A stretch of DNA of 64,000 nucleotides from the NCBI GenBank assembly GCA_032719365.1, contig CM064863.1, positions 63,265,583 to 63,329,582 of the forward strand. Direction: 5' to 3'. Below are positions 1 through 13,300 of this stretch, one piece after another; the stretch's first letter is position 1, and every line of letters begins with the position of its first letter. Origin of the DNA: Prinsepia uniflora (taxonomy: Eukaryota > Streptophyta > Magnoliopsida > Rosales > Rosaceae). A model generated the notes under the pieces. The model did not search any database and was not told the DNA's origin. It worked only from the letters and a program-made list of their open reading frames with translations. A program made the position numbers and the translations under genes.

Positions 1-43
1 TGCTTCCCGATTATCGAGGTGATAATCGGGGTGGGTCCTGTCA
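1..43 (+). mobile_element. 3' tail of a plus-strand LARD-like LTR, cut by the window edge
   Basis: The first 43 bases end in GTGGGTCCTGTCA, the same terminus as the plus-strand solo LTR at 15639-18778. From base 44 the sequence resembles the internal region of the minus-strand LARD copies. This is therefore probably another plus-strand LTR inserted into copy A. Its left end and target duplication lie outside the window; the right-hand duplication would be GAATA. Confidence 0.6.
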
Positions 44-2392
44 GAATACCACTAGTGCATAACATACACCGTTACGCGGCACCACTCAGGCTTGTCCTGT
101 ATTAGTCCTCGCACAACGTACCCAGTACGTACATCCATCCACAAACCAGTCCACTACATAGCTCGTAGCCAATCGTGCTTCAATTTTGGAGTCTATCTGT
201 CTAATCTGTATGAGACAAACCATACACTCCAATTCTTTGCCCATTCCGAGTCTCCTGGCCACCCGACTAGCATCTAAACGTCTACTCCCAATCACGTCAT
301 CCAATACGTACCAATCCGAATCACATCCACCAAGGCGTACCCATTCATGTCCAATGAGTATCTAAAGGTTCGGATATCTGCCAACCTCCAACTCATTCGC
401 TTACCATATCATACCAGATTGACTTCGAAAGGAAGTCAATCCCCACAATAAACCTTAGTTACGACGCTGGCCTCCACCCGCCAGTCACTGACACTTCCAG
501 TCTGAATGAGGGAATCCCAGATCCATACTCACTCACGTATCCAAGTCAGATCGTATACTCTCATCACATATCCAACCTCTTTCTTGTCATCTCACCAAAT
601 ATTCCAAAAGATTTTTCAACTGCCTCACAATACGATTCTCCTCAACTCCTAGCTTAGCATAATCAGCAAGGCAATTCACCCAGATAACTACCAGACTTCG
701 GTTCATAGGGTCTTACGCCCTCTTTGAACCCTTATACTATCACACCGCTCCTCAACCATTTTCATATCTGATAAGATCACCCAAAGACGAGACACATCTA
801 GACTGTGGGTTCTCTCCAATTACCTTATATCAATCCTTGCCATTCCACATAGGGAAAATCAAGGATGATCCAAGACGATGGCATCAAAATTCATCCTACG
901 TGAATGCAAACACAAATCTCACTATACTCACCTCGTCTGGTGCCACCAAGCACCATCGACTAACGAGCAAAAATGAGAAATCACCCTCAGTGACCCCGGA
1001 ATATCCATCACCAATGCGGAATCAAGTACCCTCCTAATCGTCTCAATCACAAATTCTCTTGATTCTGAAGTTCCAACCACTGGACTTGTCCTACCAAGTC
1101 TCATCACAAGACTCTTAAGTCCCTAACTCACTCGGACGTCATCCACGTGTCCGTAAACAATCTGACTACTCAAATTTCCTGTTTGCTTATACCGTTTCAT
1201 CCAATCATCACTTTGTCATCTCAATCACTATTGGGACTGAGTCCCAACATATCTCACCCACTGCTGGATCCCATCCAGTTCATCTCTATCATATTTGTCA
1301 TCTCGACACAATTCCCAAGAATCAACACTAGTTGACGAATCTCTATCATCAGACCAATAATGAACACAAGAACTTCACGACTGAGTCACATCCTTAGCTC
1401 GTGGCTCATCGCCTCCCATCGTCATAGAAATCACTGGCACACAGTGTGCGGATTAGACCCAACCTAAATCTCAGCTTATACCGAGCTAGAATCCACAATC
1501 TCTACTAAGGTTGGAGGAACTCTACTTCCCTCAACCTACCAGCTCTGTGTACAATCACCCTAATAATTCATACAAAAAAATGAACGTTCCTCGAACGTCA
1601 CCCGATTCTCAACAACCACAACTACATTTGCCCTCGATAGAGGTTCTTGCAACAATCTCGTGTAGACCCAACCACCAGACATCGCTATCGAGACTCCGCA
1701 TCCAAGTGTCAACACTACAAATTGGCCCACCCCGAGACCCTAAATATCGTCTCATAATGGTACTCATGAATCGGATTCCATCATTTCACTTAGTGTCAGA
1801 CCAATCAATCTCGATAGTCTCAACTAGGATCCACTAGACTCAACCAGAGTCATCCACTAGGCCCAACTAAACTCACTAGGTTCGTTCCCGGCCTCAGCTA
1901 CACTCTGCAGCTCATTCTTTAATTTGACCTGACCATCGATTGGTCACTACTTAGAAAAGTCATACGATCCCAAAACTAGCTGATTCACATTCGTGAACCA
2001 CCAATCACAAACTAGGGTTCCTTGAACCCGGCTGCCCCTAGCAGCAGCACTATCCTGACATGACATAACTGACTAGCGGTCTCAACACTGCAATTCCGTC
2101 ATATCCAACACAATCGTCATGTACAACCCTCATCGGGTCTAATCATACCGATTCACAGCGTATCGGGTTATGTTTAGCCCAAATATTTCCACTAACTCTC
2201 GTACTAGTTACCCTATCGTACATGTTGATAATGGGCCATACCAAGTAGAGACATCACATCAAGTACCTGCGCATACCACAAGAGCAAACCATGCTCTGAT
2301 ACCACCTTGGTATAAAAGTACCACATGAAAACCCTGTTCAGATACCACCTTGGTATCAGAGTACCACATGCAAATCTTGCTTGATACCACCT
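44..2392 (-). mobile_element. LARD-like copy A, internal region (partial, non-coding)
   Basis: Read on the minus strand, this starts at the PBS next to the LTR ending at 2393 and runs leftwards. It can be followed by eye against the internal regions at 13478-19803 and 51378-54440, sharing for example the GATGTGATGTCTC stretch after the PBS and the poly-Val/Leu-like GGTGCT repeats. I found no gag or pol motifs and only short frames. It is interrupted at base 43 by another LTR and continues beyond the window. Confidence 0.7.
2283..2392 (-). repeat. Tandemly repeated primer-binding-site region (three copies)
   Basis: GATACCACCTTG, the complement of the initiator-Met tRNA PBS core (GGTGGTATC), occurs three times about 42 bp apart, near 2299, 2341 and 2382. 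Between copies lies a conserved GTACCACATG spacer. The copy nearest the LTR reads GGTGGTATCAAGC and the farthest reads GGTGGTATCAGAGC, which is the standard form. Other family members have a single PBS here. Confidence 0.75.
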
Positions 2393-2481
2393 TGACACGA
2401 CCCATACCAAATCCCCAGGGGATTAACGCGAGATGTGTGACACAACCCATCCCAATCCCCCCGGGATTACCGTGGGATGTG
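2393..2481. repeat. 45-bp tandem duplication of the LTR terminus
   Basis: The last 45 bp of the minus-strand LTR are present twice: 2393-2437 and 2438-2481. Both start TGACAC(G/A)ACCCAT and end GATGTG. They differ at about ten positions, so the duplication is not recent. It adjoins the repeated PBS region. Confidence 0.75.
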
Positions 2482-3138
2482 TCATGCTCCCGTCTGACAC
2501 GAAGTGTCAGACAAGGGATAACCTAAAGCCACTGCCCCAACGAGCTTCCAGAGTGCGCAAGGATCGATGGAGGAGGAATGCAATGTCCCAGTCTCTGCTG
2601 CAGTCGCATCCGTGGTCAACCTGAAGGGCATTAAAAACAACAAAGGCTATGAGTGGACGAAAATAAATAAGTTCATGAAACATATTTCACAAAGATATTT
2701 ATGCGCTTCATTAAAATGTATGCATGCATCGAAAACCAGTAAGTAAATTATTTACTAAAACAGCCATTAGAGCCTTAGCCTAGAAACCGTAAGACCAATT
2801 CATGTGGGTCTCTACCCAAAACCATGAATACCGAAAACCAAACATATATTATATAAATCCGACATCCAGAATACCAATTCCAATTCCAAGTGGGCCATCG
2901 CCTAAAACAATAACCATAAATACCAGTTCCAGGAAAACATGTTTAAACCATCCTGGGCATCCCAGATGCCTAGCGTCCCAGACGCTCGACGTCCCAGACG
3001 TCATAGCTCACGGTATAATAATAAGCAACGCGTGCTGACCGAGGTCTCTCTGGGTCCATATCTCTGACATCCCAGATGTATGACGTCCCAGACGTCTAAT
3101 CATAGCAATCCTGCTCCTGAGTCACTATACAGTCCGGT

Positions 3139-3143
3139 AGCTC
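3139..3143. repeat. Target-site duplication (AGCTC / AGTTC) of the solo LTR
   Basis: AGCTC at 3139-3143 and AGTTC at 5039-5043 flank the insert. Removing the insert plus one copy restores the uninterrupted LTR context seen in the other family members (CCGG..GCTCCGTA). Confidence 0.75.
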
Positions 3144-5038
3144 TGATAGGACGTTAAAAAAACATTATTTTATATTAGTTTATACCCTTTATATTTGAAT
3201 TTTAATATTAAAATATTAAATAAATTGATAAAATAATTAATGTTGAGATTTTTATGTTTAGATAAATAAAGTTTGTAATTTGGAGCATTTTGGCGAAAGA
3301 ATCGTCTTGATCGGAATTATAACGAATAAATTATGGACGAAATTCGGTGAAATAATTAATTTAGTAATAAATTAATTAAATTAATTTATTTGTGCAGCCC
3401 AAACCCAATGAATAAATGCAGCCCAGCCCGTGAAATCCCAGGCCCGCGTCCACTGCGCGTCAGCCCAGCCAAGCCCAGCGAGGCCCAGTTTGTGCAGCCC
3501 AATCCGGCCCAAAACAGATGGCCCAAGCGCGCGTCTGAATGGCGTTAGCCCAGAGACCATCTTCGGCGCGCGCTCACTGACGCCCAGGGCTAGCGTTCGG
3601 CGCGCGTGTCCCGACTGTCCACTCCCCCTTCAGCAAGCGCCTGCCGACCGCCACAGTTTCTCTTCAGTCGCTTCTGGCCGAATTTGGGAGGGATTTTCAG
3701 CTACTCTCTGCTGAACTCTTTTCCAGCAGCTTCCACCCAATTTCCAGCCACTTTCCAAGCCACTTTCCAACCCAATTGTGCAACTTTACAACTCAAACCA
3801 CTTCTAAACATCATCACAAATCTTTATTACTCATCATTCCATTATTCCACAATTTTTATTGTATTTTTATATTATTTTTGGTAGTTTTTTCCACCTATAA
3901 ATAGGGTTTCAATTCACTTGTTGAAACACACCTTCTTTGAGGCACACATTTGAGCCTTCTTTGAGAGAAACTTTGGCAAAGTATTTCCAATACAAAGTTT
4001 AGAGTTTGAGTCCATATTTCCCAAGTTTATTTCCTCCATCTTCATAAGGTTCCGTCCGCTGTCGGAGAATCGTATGAATAACAATCCATTGTTTTCATCC
4101 ACCTTGAAAGTGTAACAATTACTCTCCATTTACTCAAACTCTCATTTTTGTTATTGGTTTTTATTATAGTTCAATATATGTAAAGTATTTTCTTACTAAT
4201 ATTTGTAAGTGTTAAATGCAATCTCCATGTGTCTTACTTTATGAATTTTAGTTATTTTATACATTTTAGTGCTTCATACTTCAATTCAATGTTAAGTGTT
4301 TTATCCGCTGTCGGTGCACTTAGAGTAGAATTGAAGAGACTTAATGTTGATCGCTGTCGGCGCATTCAGTAAAAAACAAAAGGTAAATCATGTTGTAAGT
4401 GTTATCCGCTGTCGGTGCATTTATAATATTGAAAAATGTATAAAGGTAATTAAGACGATTAAGGTAAAATTTCGTGATTGTTTTAATATTTGCAATTATT
4501 AGAGTGTTGGTAAGATTTGTGTTTTAAGAAGGTCACTTGTACATGAATTAGAGTAGAAGTAAAATTAGTTTATCTATGCTTTTACTTATTTACATAATTA
4601 CAAATCTTTTCAAAACCCCCATTTTTATTCTTTATTCTTTTATTCTGTTATTCTTTTATTCTTTTATTCTTTTATACTTTTAGGTTATTATTCTTTGATT
4701 CTTTCATTTCTTTATTCTTTTATTCCTTTACTCTTTAATTTATTGATTCTTTGATTAGTTAATTCTTTAATTCTTTGATTCTTTAATTCTCTATTCTTTT
4801 ATTCTTTAAATCATTAATTCTTTAAATTGTTAATTATTTGATTATTTAATTTTTTTATTATTTAATTATTTAATTCATTATTCTTTTATTCATCTCCCAC
4901 TAACACATTATTAATTTCCCTAATTTCCCCGGTTAAGAACGATCCCTATTTATCAATACTACATCTACACAAAAAGGGTTTAAATTGCATAACACTCGAA
5001 TTACATGTTTAATTTAATACGTAGTTTGGGCGTTGTCA
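3144..5038 (+). mobile_element. Solo LTR of an unidentified LTR retrotransposon (1895 bp)
   Basis: The insert begins TGATAGGACG and ends GGCGTTGTCA, giving the TG...CA ends of an LTR, with a 5-bp target duplication. It holds a TATA box at 3896-3903, a GC-rich stretch at 3415-3640, and four copies of a CGCTGTCGG motif (4056, 4305, 4351 and 4406). A pyrimidine-rich simple region built from TTCTTTTA units lies at about 4618-4890. No coding domain is visible and no adjacent PBS or purine tract remains. The strand follows the TATA box. The GGCGTTGTCA ending resembles some Ty3/gypsy LTRs, but I do not assign a lineage. Confidence 0.75.
3896..3903 (+). promoter_or_regulatory. TATA box of the 3144-5038 LTR
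   Basis: CCTATAAATAGGG is a strong plant TATA box. It lies downstream of the GC-rich upstream part and upstream of the CTTTGAG-rich leader, consistent with a U3/R boundary near 3930. Confidence 0.5.
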
Positions 5039-7367
5039 AGTTCCGTACAATGACCCCTCGCAGGCAATGCACTGTGACTTCCCCAGTGTCCCAGACACCT
5101 GGAGGAGACCATCACATATCCTCGTATCAAGATGGTTTATGGAAAATAGTTTGTCAAATCATTTCAAACATCTCAAGGGCCCTGCCCGGAATTTCAATAA
5201 AACCATCACAAGTCCAAACATTTGATTTTCAATTCCAAAACCATTTATTCAAATCCATTTAGGGTCCACGGCCCTAAATCACATTTATAAATAATTGGGG
5301 CTCTGGCCCGATTTTATAAAGCAATTGGGCCCCCAGCCCGATTACGTAACTCAATTGGACTCCAAGTCCGAGATTTCCAAAACAATTGGGCCTCATGCTC
5401 GAGTTTATCTTTCCAATTTCAAAACCATTTCATGAAATCACATCTAAAACCATAAGTATGGAAAATTAGTGTAAAACCAGAAAAACCTCGATCCACGTGC
5501 AAGCACGTAAATCGCTTCGAAATGCGTGAAACCATATAATTCACCAATATCGAAATCAACATCATATAATCACAATCATAATCCATATAAAATAGTTATG
5601 CATGCACAAAATTTATAAAACCAAAGTCCACTCACAGACCATCCATAATTGCTCATTTTCGCGCTGCACGCGTTCCCGTAATTTCCGACATTTTTCAGAA
5701 ATCTCGAATCCTGTCCGAAATCATTCCTTAGAGTCACTAAGGGCTTAAATAACAGTATACTAATTTCCCATAATTTTTCGGGGAATTAAACGTTAGTTAA
5801 AAACGTAACATAAACCTTCGGACCCTCGAAACAACATCGAAACGGTGTCCGATTAATTCGAAATCAACGTTAAAATGTTCGTTACATTGCAAAGGACAAA
5901 AGTCGTGTTAAACTCATCTTGAGATTCGTGCCCACGCGCCGTCACGCGCTGCTATGAGTGGCTGCGCGTGAAACCCACGCGCCTGCTACAATGTCATCGT
6001 CCCAACCCGTTTGTCTGTAAAACGGGTCCTGCAACCAGCGAGACGACCCGATCAGTTCACTGTCAATTCAACCTCAATGATTTCAATTGAGCATTCAAAC
6101 ATCTTCGTTTTAAGTCCAATTACAGTTCTGTAACCTTAATTTTATAAATACTTTCCTAAAATCAAACGATTCAACGATGAACAACGAAGAACACCTGGGT
6201 ACTGTTCCTTCATCGAATTCCATCAATGCCGTCTGATTTCAATCAATTGATCCGGCCAACAACTTCGTCTGATCATCCTAAGTTGGTTTCCAAGTTCAAT
6301 TGCATCTTCTAACCCCTCCAATTACACGACTCAATCCTCAATTTTTCTGAACTTCGTCGTGTCTGTTCAAGGCTTCCCAGGGCTTCAAGCTTCGATCCCT
6401 TGATCTGGATCGACTAAGGGAGGTCCCAGAAGATTGAATTGAGCCTTAAATTGTCTTGGGTTGGCCTACATTTCGAATTGGAATTTTGAATTTGTTCAAA
6501 CACGGTTTCGGGTTTCTGGGTGCATTTCCACCCAGTCTCCCCGTTTCTCCTCTCTAACTCCTCTCTCTGGATCTCTCTAGTTCTATGTCCCTCTCAAACG
6601 TCCCAGAAATGGATCAAAAAATCCCATTAATCCATCCAACCCGACCAGTGCTCTATTCAAATTCTCAATGGAATAAAACAATTTTGCCCGTGCTCTGCAC
6701 TTCACCATCCCAGGCATGCTGCATCCCACTCAAATGCATAAACAATCCTCTCAGTGCTCTGTGTTTCCTCCACTCAATCCATTAGCACTCAGCCCAAACA
6801 AAGTTCCATAAACAATGCCTAACCTGTGCCCTGTTTCTGAAAAGAACCCACAGAACCATACACGGCTGTCCCAAAATCAACAGCCAAATTACCATTTTGC
6901 CCTCACTTGACAAATTACCAAAATACCCCTCACGCATCTAGACCCGTAACTTGGTCATCCGAACTCCGATTGACATGTGCCGCCTGTCTACAGATTCAGC
7001 GTCTCGAGACCTACCTAACGGTCCTCAAATTGTGAAAATTAGTGGTCAATAGAAAAGTCAACATTTTCCCCCTTTTCGTTCGAATTATGAAAATACCCCT
7101 CGACTTCCGAACGTCATAACTTTCACCTCGAACGTCGGAATCGAACGTGCCACCTGTCTATGAACTCGTGACGTCCCAAACTACGTCACATTCATCGGCC
7201 AAAGTCCATTTGACTACCCAAATTAAAAGTCAACGTTTTACCCATGACTAGGGGCAAAACGGTCATTTTGCATTGTTCGTCCGATTTTGCCCTACTAATC
7301 ACCGATTAACCCCACTAATCATGATTAGTTACTAATCAAATCCCGAAATTTGGGACGGGTCGTTACA

Positions 7368-10337
7368 ACCTTCCCTCCTTAAAGAATTTCGTCCTCGAAA
7401 TTCCAACCGATCTAATCTCAACTGTTCTTCCCTCCTTAATTAGTTTTGTTCTCAAATTTCCAACTATCCTGATTCCACAAACACCCCGTGGAAAGTGAAA
7501 TCGCCCTCGCAACACGTGTACACTCGTACACCAACCAATTAGAACAAAAACTTGTCTGCACCTAAACGTACCACTAGTATTCACGTCGTATCGACTACAT
7601 TCGACCCCGTCTAATGACAGAACCACACGTTTCGAATTGACACCACGTGTAAAATCTACCATTTCGTTGACGCGACAACCCGATGGTTCCGTTCTCAATC
7701 ACCAATCTATCCTGGTATCTACTCCCACTGGGAGTCATCAGACATCACTCAAAAATCCACGTTGACACATCCTGACAATCTGTCACCACTTGACAGTTGT
7801 CAGTCAAAAACTGACACTTACCCACTTGTGGTTACACTAACCACCAATTTACTCATCCTGGGTATAAGCTTACCAACATTTCACTCGACCTGTGTGTAAC
7901 TAGACCCATCAGAAATACCATGACCCATTGCATAGTATCCAATGTCCAGTCCACGACCTCGACTAATCCAATGGCATCGGAACCAATCCGACTACCAATA
8001 AGCTCACCAACATACCTCAGGTATAATCCGTATACCGTCACCAGGCACCACAAGTCTACAAAGTATCATACCTTGAACCATGTACAAGGTACACACATCT
8101 ATCCATCGACCAGACTACAACCACCTAGGTCATAGCCAAACACGTTCCAATAATGGAGTCCATTTGTCCAATCCCGCATTAGACAAATCGAAACTCCACC
8201 TATCATTCAGTTCCAAATCCAAATCTAAATCCATAATTTCGTAAGAAATCCCGAATCCAAACCCAGACATCCCATTCTTAATCCATTTCCAATTCTGAAT
8301 CAGAAATCATTATTCCGTAAGCTAGCATTTGGAATAATCATTCCGCACCCAAATCTAGAAATCCACTTTCAAGTTCCGAAATCAAATCCTGAATCGTCAC
8401 CTAGAAATTCGATTCCAAACCCCGAAATCTCGTTCAAGTCTACCAAGACACACCAAAATCGAACCTATCGGTTGCCTGCTCACTACGTTCGATTGACTTC
8501 ATAGGGAAGCCAATCCCAACATCCACACATCTAAGGTTGACAAAATCCGACCACATCGGAAACCTACTCACCTGAGTAATATACCATACGGGATTCACTT
8601 CGAAAAGAAGCTCAGTCCCGTCATTTAAGACTTACATGCCAAAGTAAGGGTGATAAACTCTCCCCCTATCTGGATCATCAAGATCACGACCCAGATTCAA
8701 CACTGCGTCCCCGACTACAACCGTCACGATCCTGCTCCACCTAGGATCCACACAGTTAACTACTAGATTCCAAACCATAGGGTCTTACACCCTCCCCTAA
8801 TCTACATACTGTTACCACGTTCGACAACCAACTCCCACATCTAAACAGATCAGTCAACGACGAGACACGCCGAGACTGTGGGTTCTCACTGATTACCTCG
8901 TATCGATCCTTGCCATTCCACCTAGGAAAAACCAAGGATGATCCAAAAATGATGACGCCAAAACTCATCCTACGTGAATGCAAGTAAAAATCACTGCACT
9001 CACCACGCCATGTAAACCAACATCGTCTGCCACCAAGCAGAAAATGAGAAATCTCGTTTACCTAACTTCGAATACGCAACTCCTCCTGATGACCCTAAAA
9101 CACACATGGGCCCACCAACCAATACACGCTCAACGTACTGGTAACCACAATCAACATCTGCCAGGGCAGAAAGTCAGAAGTCAACCCCAATGACTTCAGA
9201 ATACATATCACCGATGCGGAAACGAGCACTCCTCTCGTCCCTCAATCACAACTCTCCTCGAAACTAAAGTTCCAACCGTGTTGGGAACAGACATGCTCCC
9301 AATGAGATGTCAAGCCCAACCACTGGACTTCCCACATCCTCAACTCACTTGGACAACCACGTGTCCGCACTCAATCCAATACTCAGACCCCACGTCTGTT
9401 AATAACTATTTATGCACATGCATCGGTTCCGATTGGGAATTACTCAACTCTTCTTGGATGTTCATACATTACTACCTTCGTCTCACATCTCAACCTTTAC
9501 AGGTTCAACCCTCGAGTTTCCATGTTTTTCACAATCACAAAATCTCACATCCATACCACCAATGATTTTCCTCGTCTTTTCCAATTTCAGTAATTTCCTT
9601 GTACTTTCTGGGAATATTAGAAACATACAATCACACCAATCTCGGAGTTGACAACAACTCCCCAAATCCACTAATTCTCATGACATAGGAGACGTCATCC
9701 CAAGATTCCACCTGTCTCAAACATACCTTTTTATCCACTCATCTCTTGTCATCTCATCACCGTTGGGACTTATCCCAACACCTCACAATCTCCGCTGGAT
9801 CCCATCCAGTCCATGACTCAACCACTACTGAATCTCAAATACCAAACTTATGTCCATCATGACAGAGCTACATCCCAACTCGTGGCTCATCACAATCTCA
9901 ATCACCGACACCAGCACCAGCGCTAGTACCAGCACCAACGCATAATCATCAACACTTGTATCAGCACACAGGCATCCAAACATCCACACTAGCACATAGT
10001 GTGAAAAGTTGATAATCCTGGATCTCCGCTCATACCGAGCGACGATCCCGTATCACTACTCGTACTCCACAACTATGGGTACCACCATTCTGACAATCCA
10101 CATCAGGATAATGAACGTTCCCTGAACGTCCCCTAATTGTCAACTACTACGACCATACCAAATACCCTCGATAATCAGTCATCTCCACGAGACTACCGTC
10201 CAACAATCATCGCTATCGAGATCCGTATCCACACGTCACATTATTATTTGGTCTAACTGGGAATCCCATATCTTATCTCATAACCGTACCCGTGGATCGA
10301 ATCCCATCACAATATAGGGAGCCACAATCACATCTTA
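7368..10337 (-). mobile_element. LARD-like copy B, internal region (3'-proximal part)
   Basis: On the minus strand this is the part next to the 3' LTR. The purine tract is at 7368-7384 (read as TTTAAGGAGGGAAGG). It aligns by eye with 13478-15638 of copy C and with 51378-54440, including the AGGGTCTTACACCCT stretch near 8790. It is non-coding. Copy C splits it at 10337/22943; the remaining PBS-side part is 22943-23334. Confidence 0.75.
10333..10337. repeat. Target-site duplication TCTTA, left copy (right copy 22943-22947)
   Basis: TCTTA directly precedes TGATAGG at 10338 and directly follows the LTR end CGTTACA at 22942. This 5-bp duplication is typical of Ty3/gypsy integration and proves that 10338-22942 went in as a unit. 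Confidence 0.9.
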
Positions 10338-13300
10338 TGATAGGACCCATCCCAATCCCCCCGGGATTACCGTGGAATGTGCCCTGCTCCCGTCCAACAA
10401 GGGGTGTCGGACAAGGGATAACCAAGAGCCACTGCCCAAACGGGGCATCCAGAGTGCGCAAGGATCGATGGAGGAGGTGTGCAATGTCCCAGTCTCTGCT
10501 GCAATCGCATCCGTGTTCAACCTGAAGGGCATTAAAACCAAAAGCTGTGAGTGGACAAAAACCAGTAAGTTCATCAAGTACATTTATAAGACATTTATGC
10601 CCTCCAATAAAAACGTATGCATGCCACGAAAACCAGTAACCAAAACGTTTGCTCAACCGAGCCATTAGGGCCTTAGCCCAAAAACCGTTAACCAAAAACC
10701 AAATGTGGGAACTCAGCCCAAAACTGTGAAATACCATAACTATACATAAACAACCATGTGGGTCACCACCCACGACCATAAATGAACATCAATCCATTAA
10801 ATTCACACAATCATAAATCCACCCGGAAAGCCATTTCATGAATTCGTATTTTACCATTACCATCACCAGCATCCCTAATGCGAGACGTCCCTGACGTCAT
10901 GTCTCACGGTTTCATAAGCTACGCGTGCTGCCCGGGGTCTCTCCGGGTCCATATTTCTGACATCCCTGATGTCTGACGTCCCAGACGTCAATCATAGCAA
11001 TCCTGCTCCTGAGTCATCATACGGTCCGGCTGCTCCGTATGATGACCCTTCGCAGGCAATGCACCGTGACTTCCCCAGTGTCCTAGACATCTGAAGGAGA
11101 CCATCATATATCCTTGTATCAAGATGGTATATGGAAAACAGTTTTTATTAATTCATTTCACAACATCACAATGGGCCCTACCCGAATTTTCCATAAAACA
11201 ACACATTTCCATTTAGGGTCCCTGACCCGAAATCACATTTATTAAATATAGGGTCCCTGACCCGAAATCACAATTTTAATCCAACTGGGCCTCATGCCCG
11301 ACTTTATGAACCACTGGGCCCACGACCCGATTTATAAACCAACTGGGCCCGTAGCCCGACTTATAAACCAACTGGGCCCGCAGCCCGATTACGTACTCAA
11401 ATGGACTCCAAGTCCGAGATTTCCAAAACAAGTGGGCCTCAAGCCCGAATTCATCTTTCCAATATAAAAACCATTTTATCATATTATTTATTTAACCACA
11501 AGCACGCAAAACCACAAATAAACCGTTAATCCCGATATACGTGAAATACGGAAAACACCTCGAAATACGTGCAACATACCCGAAATCAATGCTCACAAAT
11601 ACCATCATAGAAATCATGTATATAAACCATATAACACATTTAAGCATGCATAGGATTTATAAAACCAAAGTCCACTCACAGACCGTTTTAACCGTGTGCC
11701 TCGATACGCGTGCCACCGGCCCTCCCGGGCCACACCACTATCACCGGGACTCCCAATCCTGTCCAAATCACATTAGAGGGTCACTAACCTCATCATTAAC
11801 ATCCTATCAAAGTCCCGTAATTTTCTCGAATTTTTACTTATTTTTAAACTTAATTTAAAACCTTCGGATATCCCGAACAATATCGAGACGGTGTCCGATC
11901 GACACGAAACCAATTCCAAAATGTCCGTTACATTAAATAGGACAGAAGTCATGTTAAACTCACCTCGAGATTCGTGCCCACGCGCCGTCACGCGCCGCCG
12001 TGAGTGGCTGCGCGTGAAACTCACGCGCCTGCTACAGTGTCACCAGCCCAACCCGTATCTCTGGTAAACGGGTCCAACTCACCCGCGATACAACCCGGTT
12101 CCAATCTTGTCAATTCGTTCCTAATTCCTTCAATTGATCAATCAGTTAGTTTCGTTCTTAGTTCAATTACAAGTCTGTAAACTCAATTACACAAATCCTT
12201 ACCCAGAATCGCACGATTCGATGATGAACACCAAGAACACTCCGAACACTGTTCATTCATGGAATTCCGTCAATTGCTGCAGGTTTCATCCAATTGATGC
12301 ATCCAGAAGCATCAATGGACCATGAGGAACAATTCCCCCACATCAATTGCATCAAACCTGTGCTCAATCGTCACGACTCAAGCTCGAGCACCGTCACTGT
12401 TCAACAATGGAGTTCTGTCAACCACAGCCGTTTTCCTTCAATTGACGAACCCAGAAGCATCGTGGGATCATGAGAAGTAGTTTCCCCACCTCAATTCCGT
12501 CCATCGAAGCCTCCAAATCCACGACTCAAGTTCGAAGTTCCTCCTCTGTCACCAAGTGTGATCAGAGCCAATTGGTGGCCAAATCCCTTCGTTCCTTCGA
12601 CAAAACTGATCGTGGCACTCCCAGGAAGCTGAAGGTAATCTCCAATTTGATCCTCACGGCTCAATTCCTTCAATTCGAATTTTCCCTCTCATTTTCCCGA
12701 AATCCAAAATCCAAAATTCAACCCACACTCAAACCCTCGTGTTTCCCAGTTAATTCAAACATCTTAGTCTCTCATTTTTCTCTCAGGAACGGCAGAGAGA
12801 GGGAGCCAATTCTCCCAATCTGATTCCCCCAATTTTGTGCACGGTTTAGGAACAAAGAAGAGGAAATTAGGGGAAATGGTGGATTAGATGATGATGATGT
12901 AGTAATGATGGTGTTGGGAGGGAAACAAGGAGTTGGAAACAAGGGATGGGTGACACTTGTCACTCATCCGGATGTGCACAGTCAACGGTCACTATTCACT
13001 ATTATATTATTATTTTAATCCGAGCCTCGGTTCGTTAGTTCGTTTCCTTGACCATAACGTTGTCGTCGAATCTCCGATTTCGGCATGCCGCCTGTCGTTG
13101 GATTCGTATCGACGATACCTACGTAACGGTCCTTGGCCCTCGTCCATCGGACCTCCCAATCAAAAAGTCAACATTTGGCCCCTAACATGCCAAATTACCA
13201 AAATACCCCTCAACTTCCGAACATCGTAACTTTCTCTACGAATGTCGGAATCGAACGTGCCACCTGTCTATGAACTCGTGACATCCCGAACTACGTCACG

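Larger units (their letters stand above)
2393..7367 (-). mobile_element. LARD-like LTR shared by copies A and B
   Basis: On the minus strand the LTR begins TGTAACGACCCGTCCC (plus end at 7367, next to the purine tract) and ends ...GTGTCA at 2393, next to the PBS. Without the nested solo LTR at 3144-5038 it is about 3.08 kb, matching the 3.14-kb LTRs of copy C. It is flanked on both sides by internal sequence (A left, B right). It serves as the 3' LTR of B and the 5' LTR of A, as expected after unequal recombination. The hairpin units of the family are present near 2950-3110, and the inverted arms lie at 2647-2658 and 5626-5637. Confidence 0.8.

Noticed and set aside
3430..3884. Two plus-strand ORFs of about 93 codons
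   Set aside because: They lie in the GC-rich upstream part of the solo LTR, before its TATA box, with no recognisable product.
10273..10779. 168-codon minus-strand ORF at the LTR end, also present at 18337-18852 and 19751-20245
   Set aside because: The three copies are near-identical LTRs, so an open frame in all of them is not independent evidence. It crosses the LTR/PBS boundary, has no domain, and related LTRs (51000-51377, 58000-58457) do not keep it.
12470..12823. 117-codon ORF repeated at 21935-22288
   Set aside because: It lies in the same position of the two LTRs of copy C, on the strand opposite to the element; the copies are too young for its survival to mean anything.
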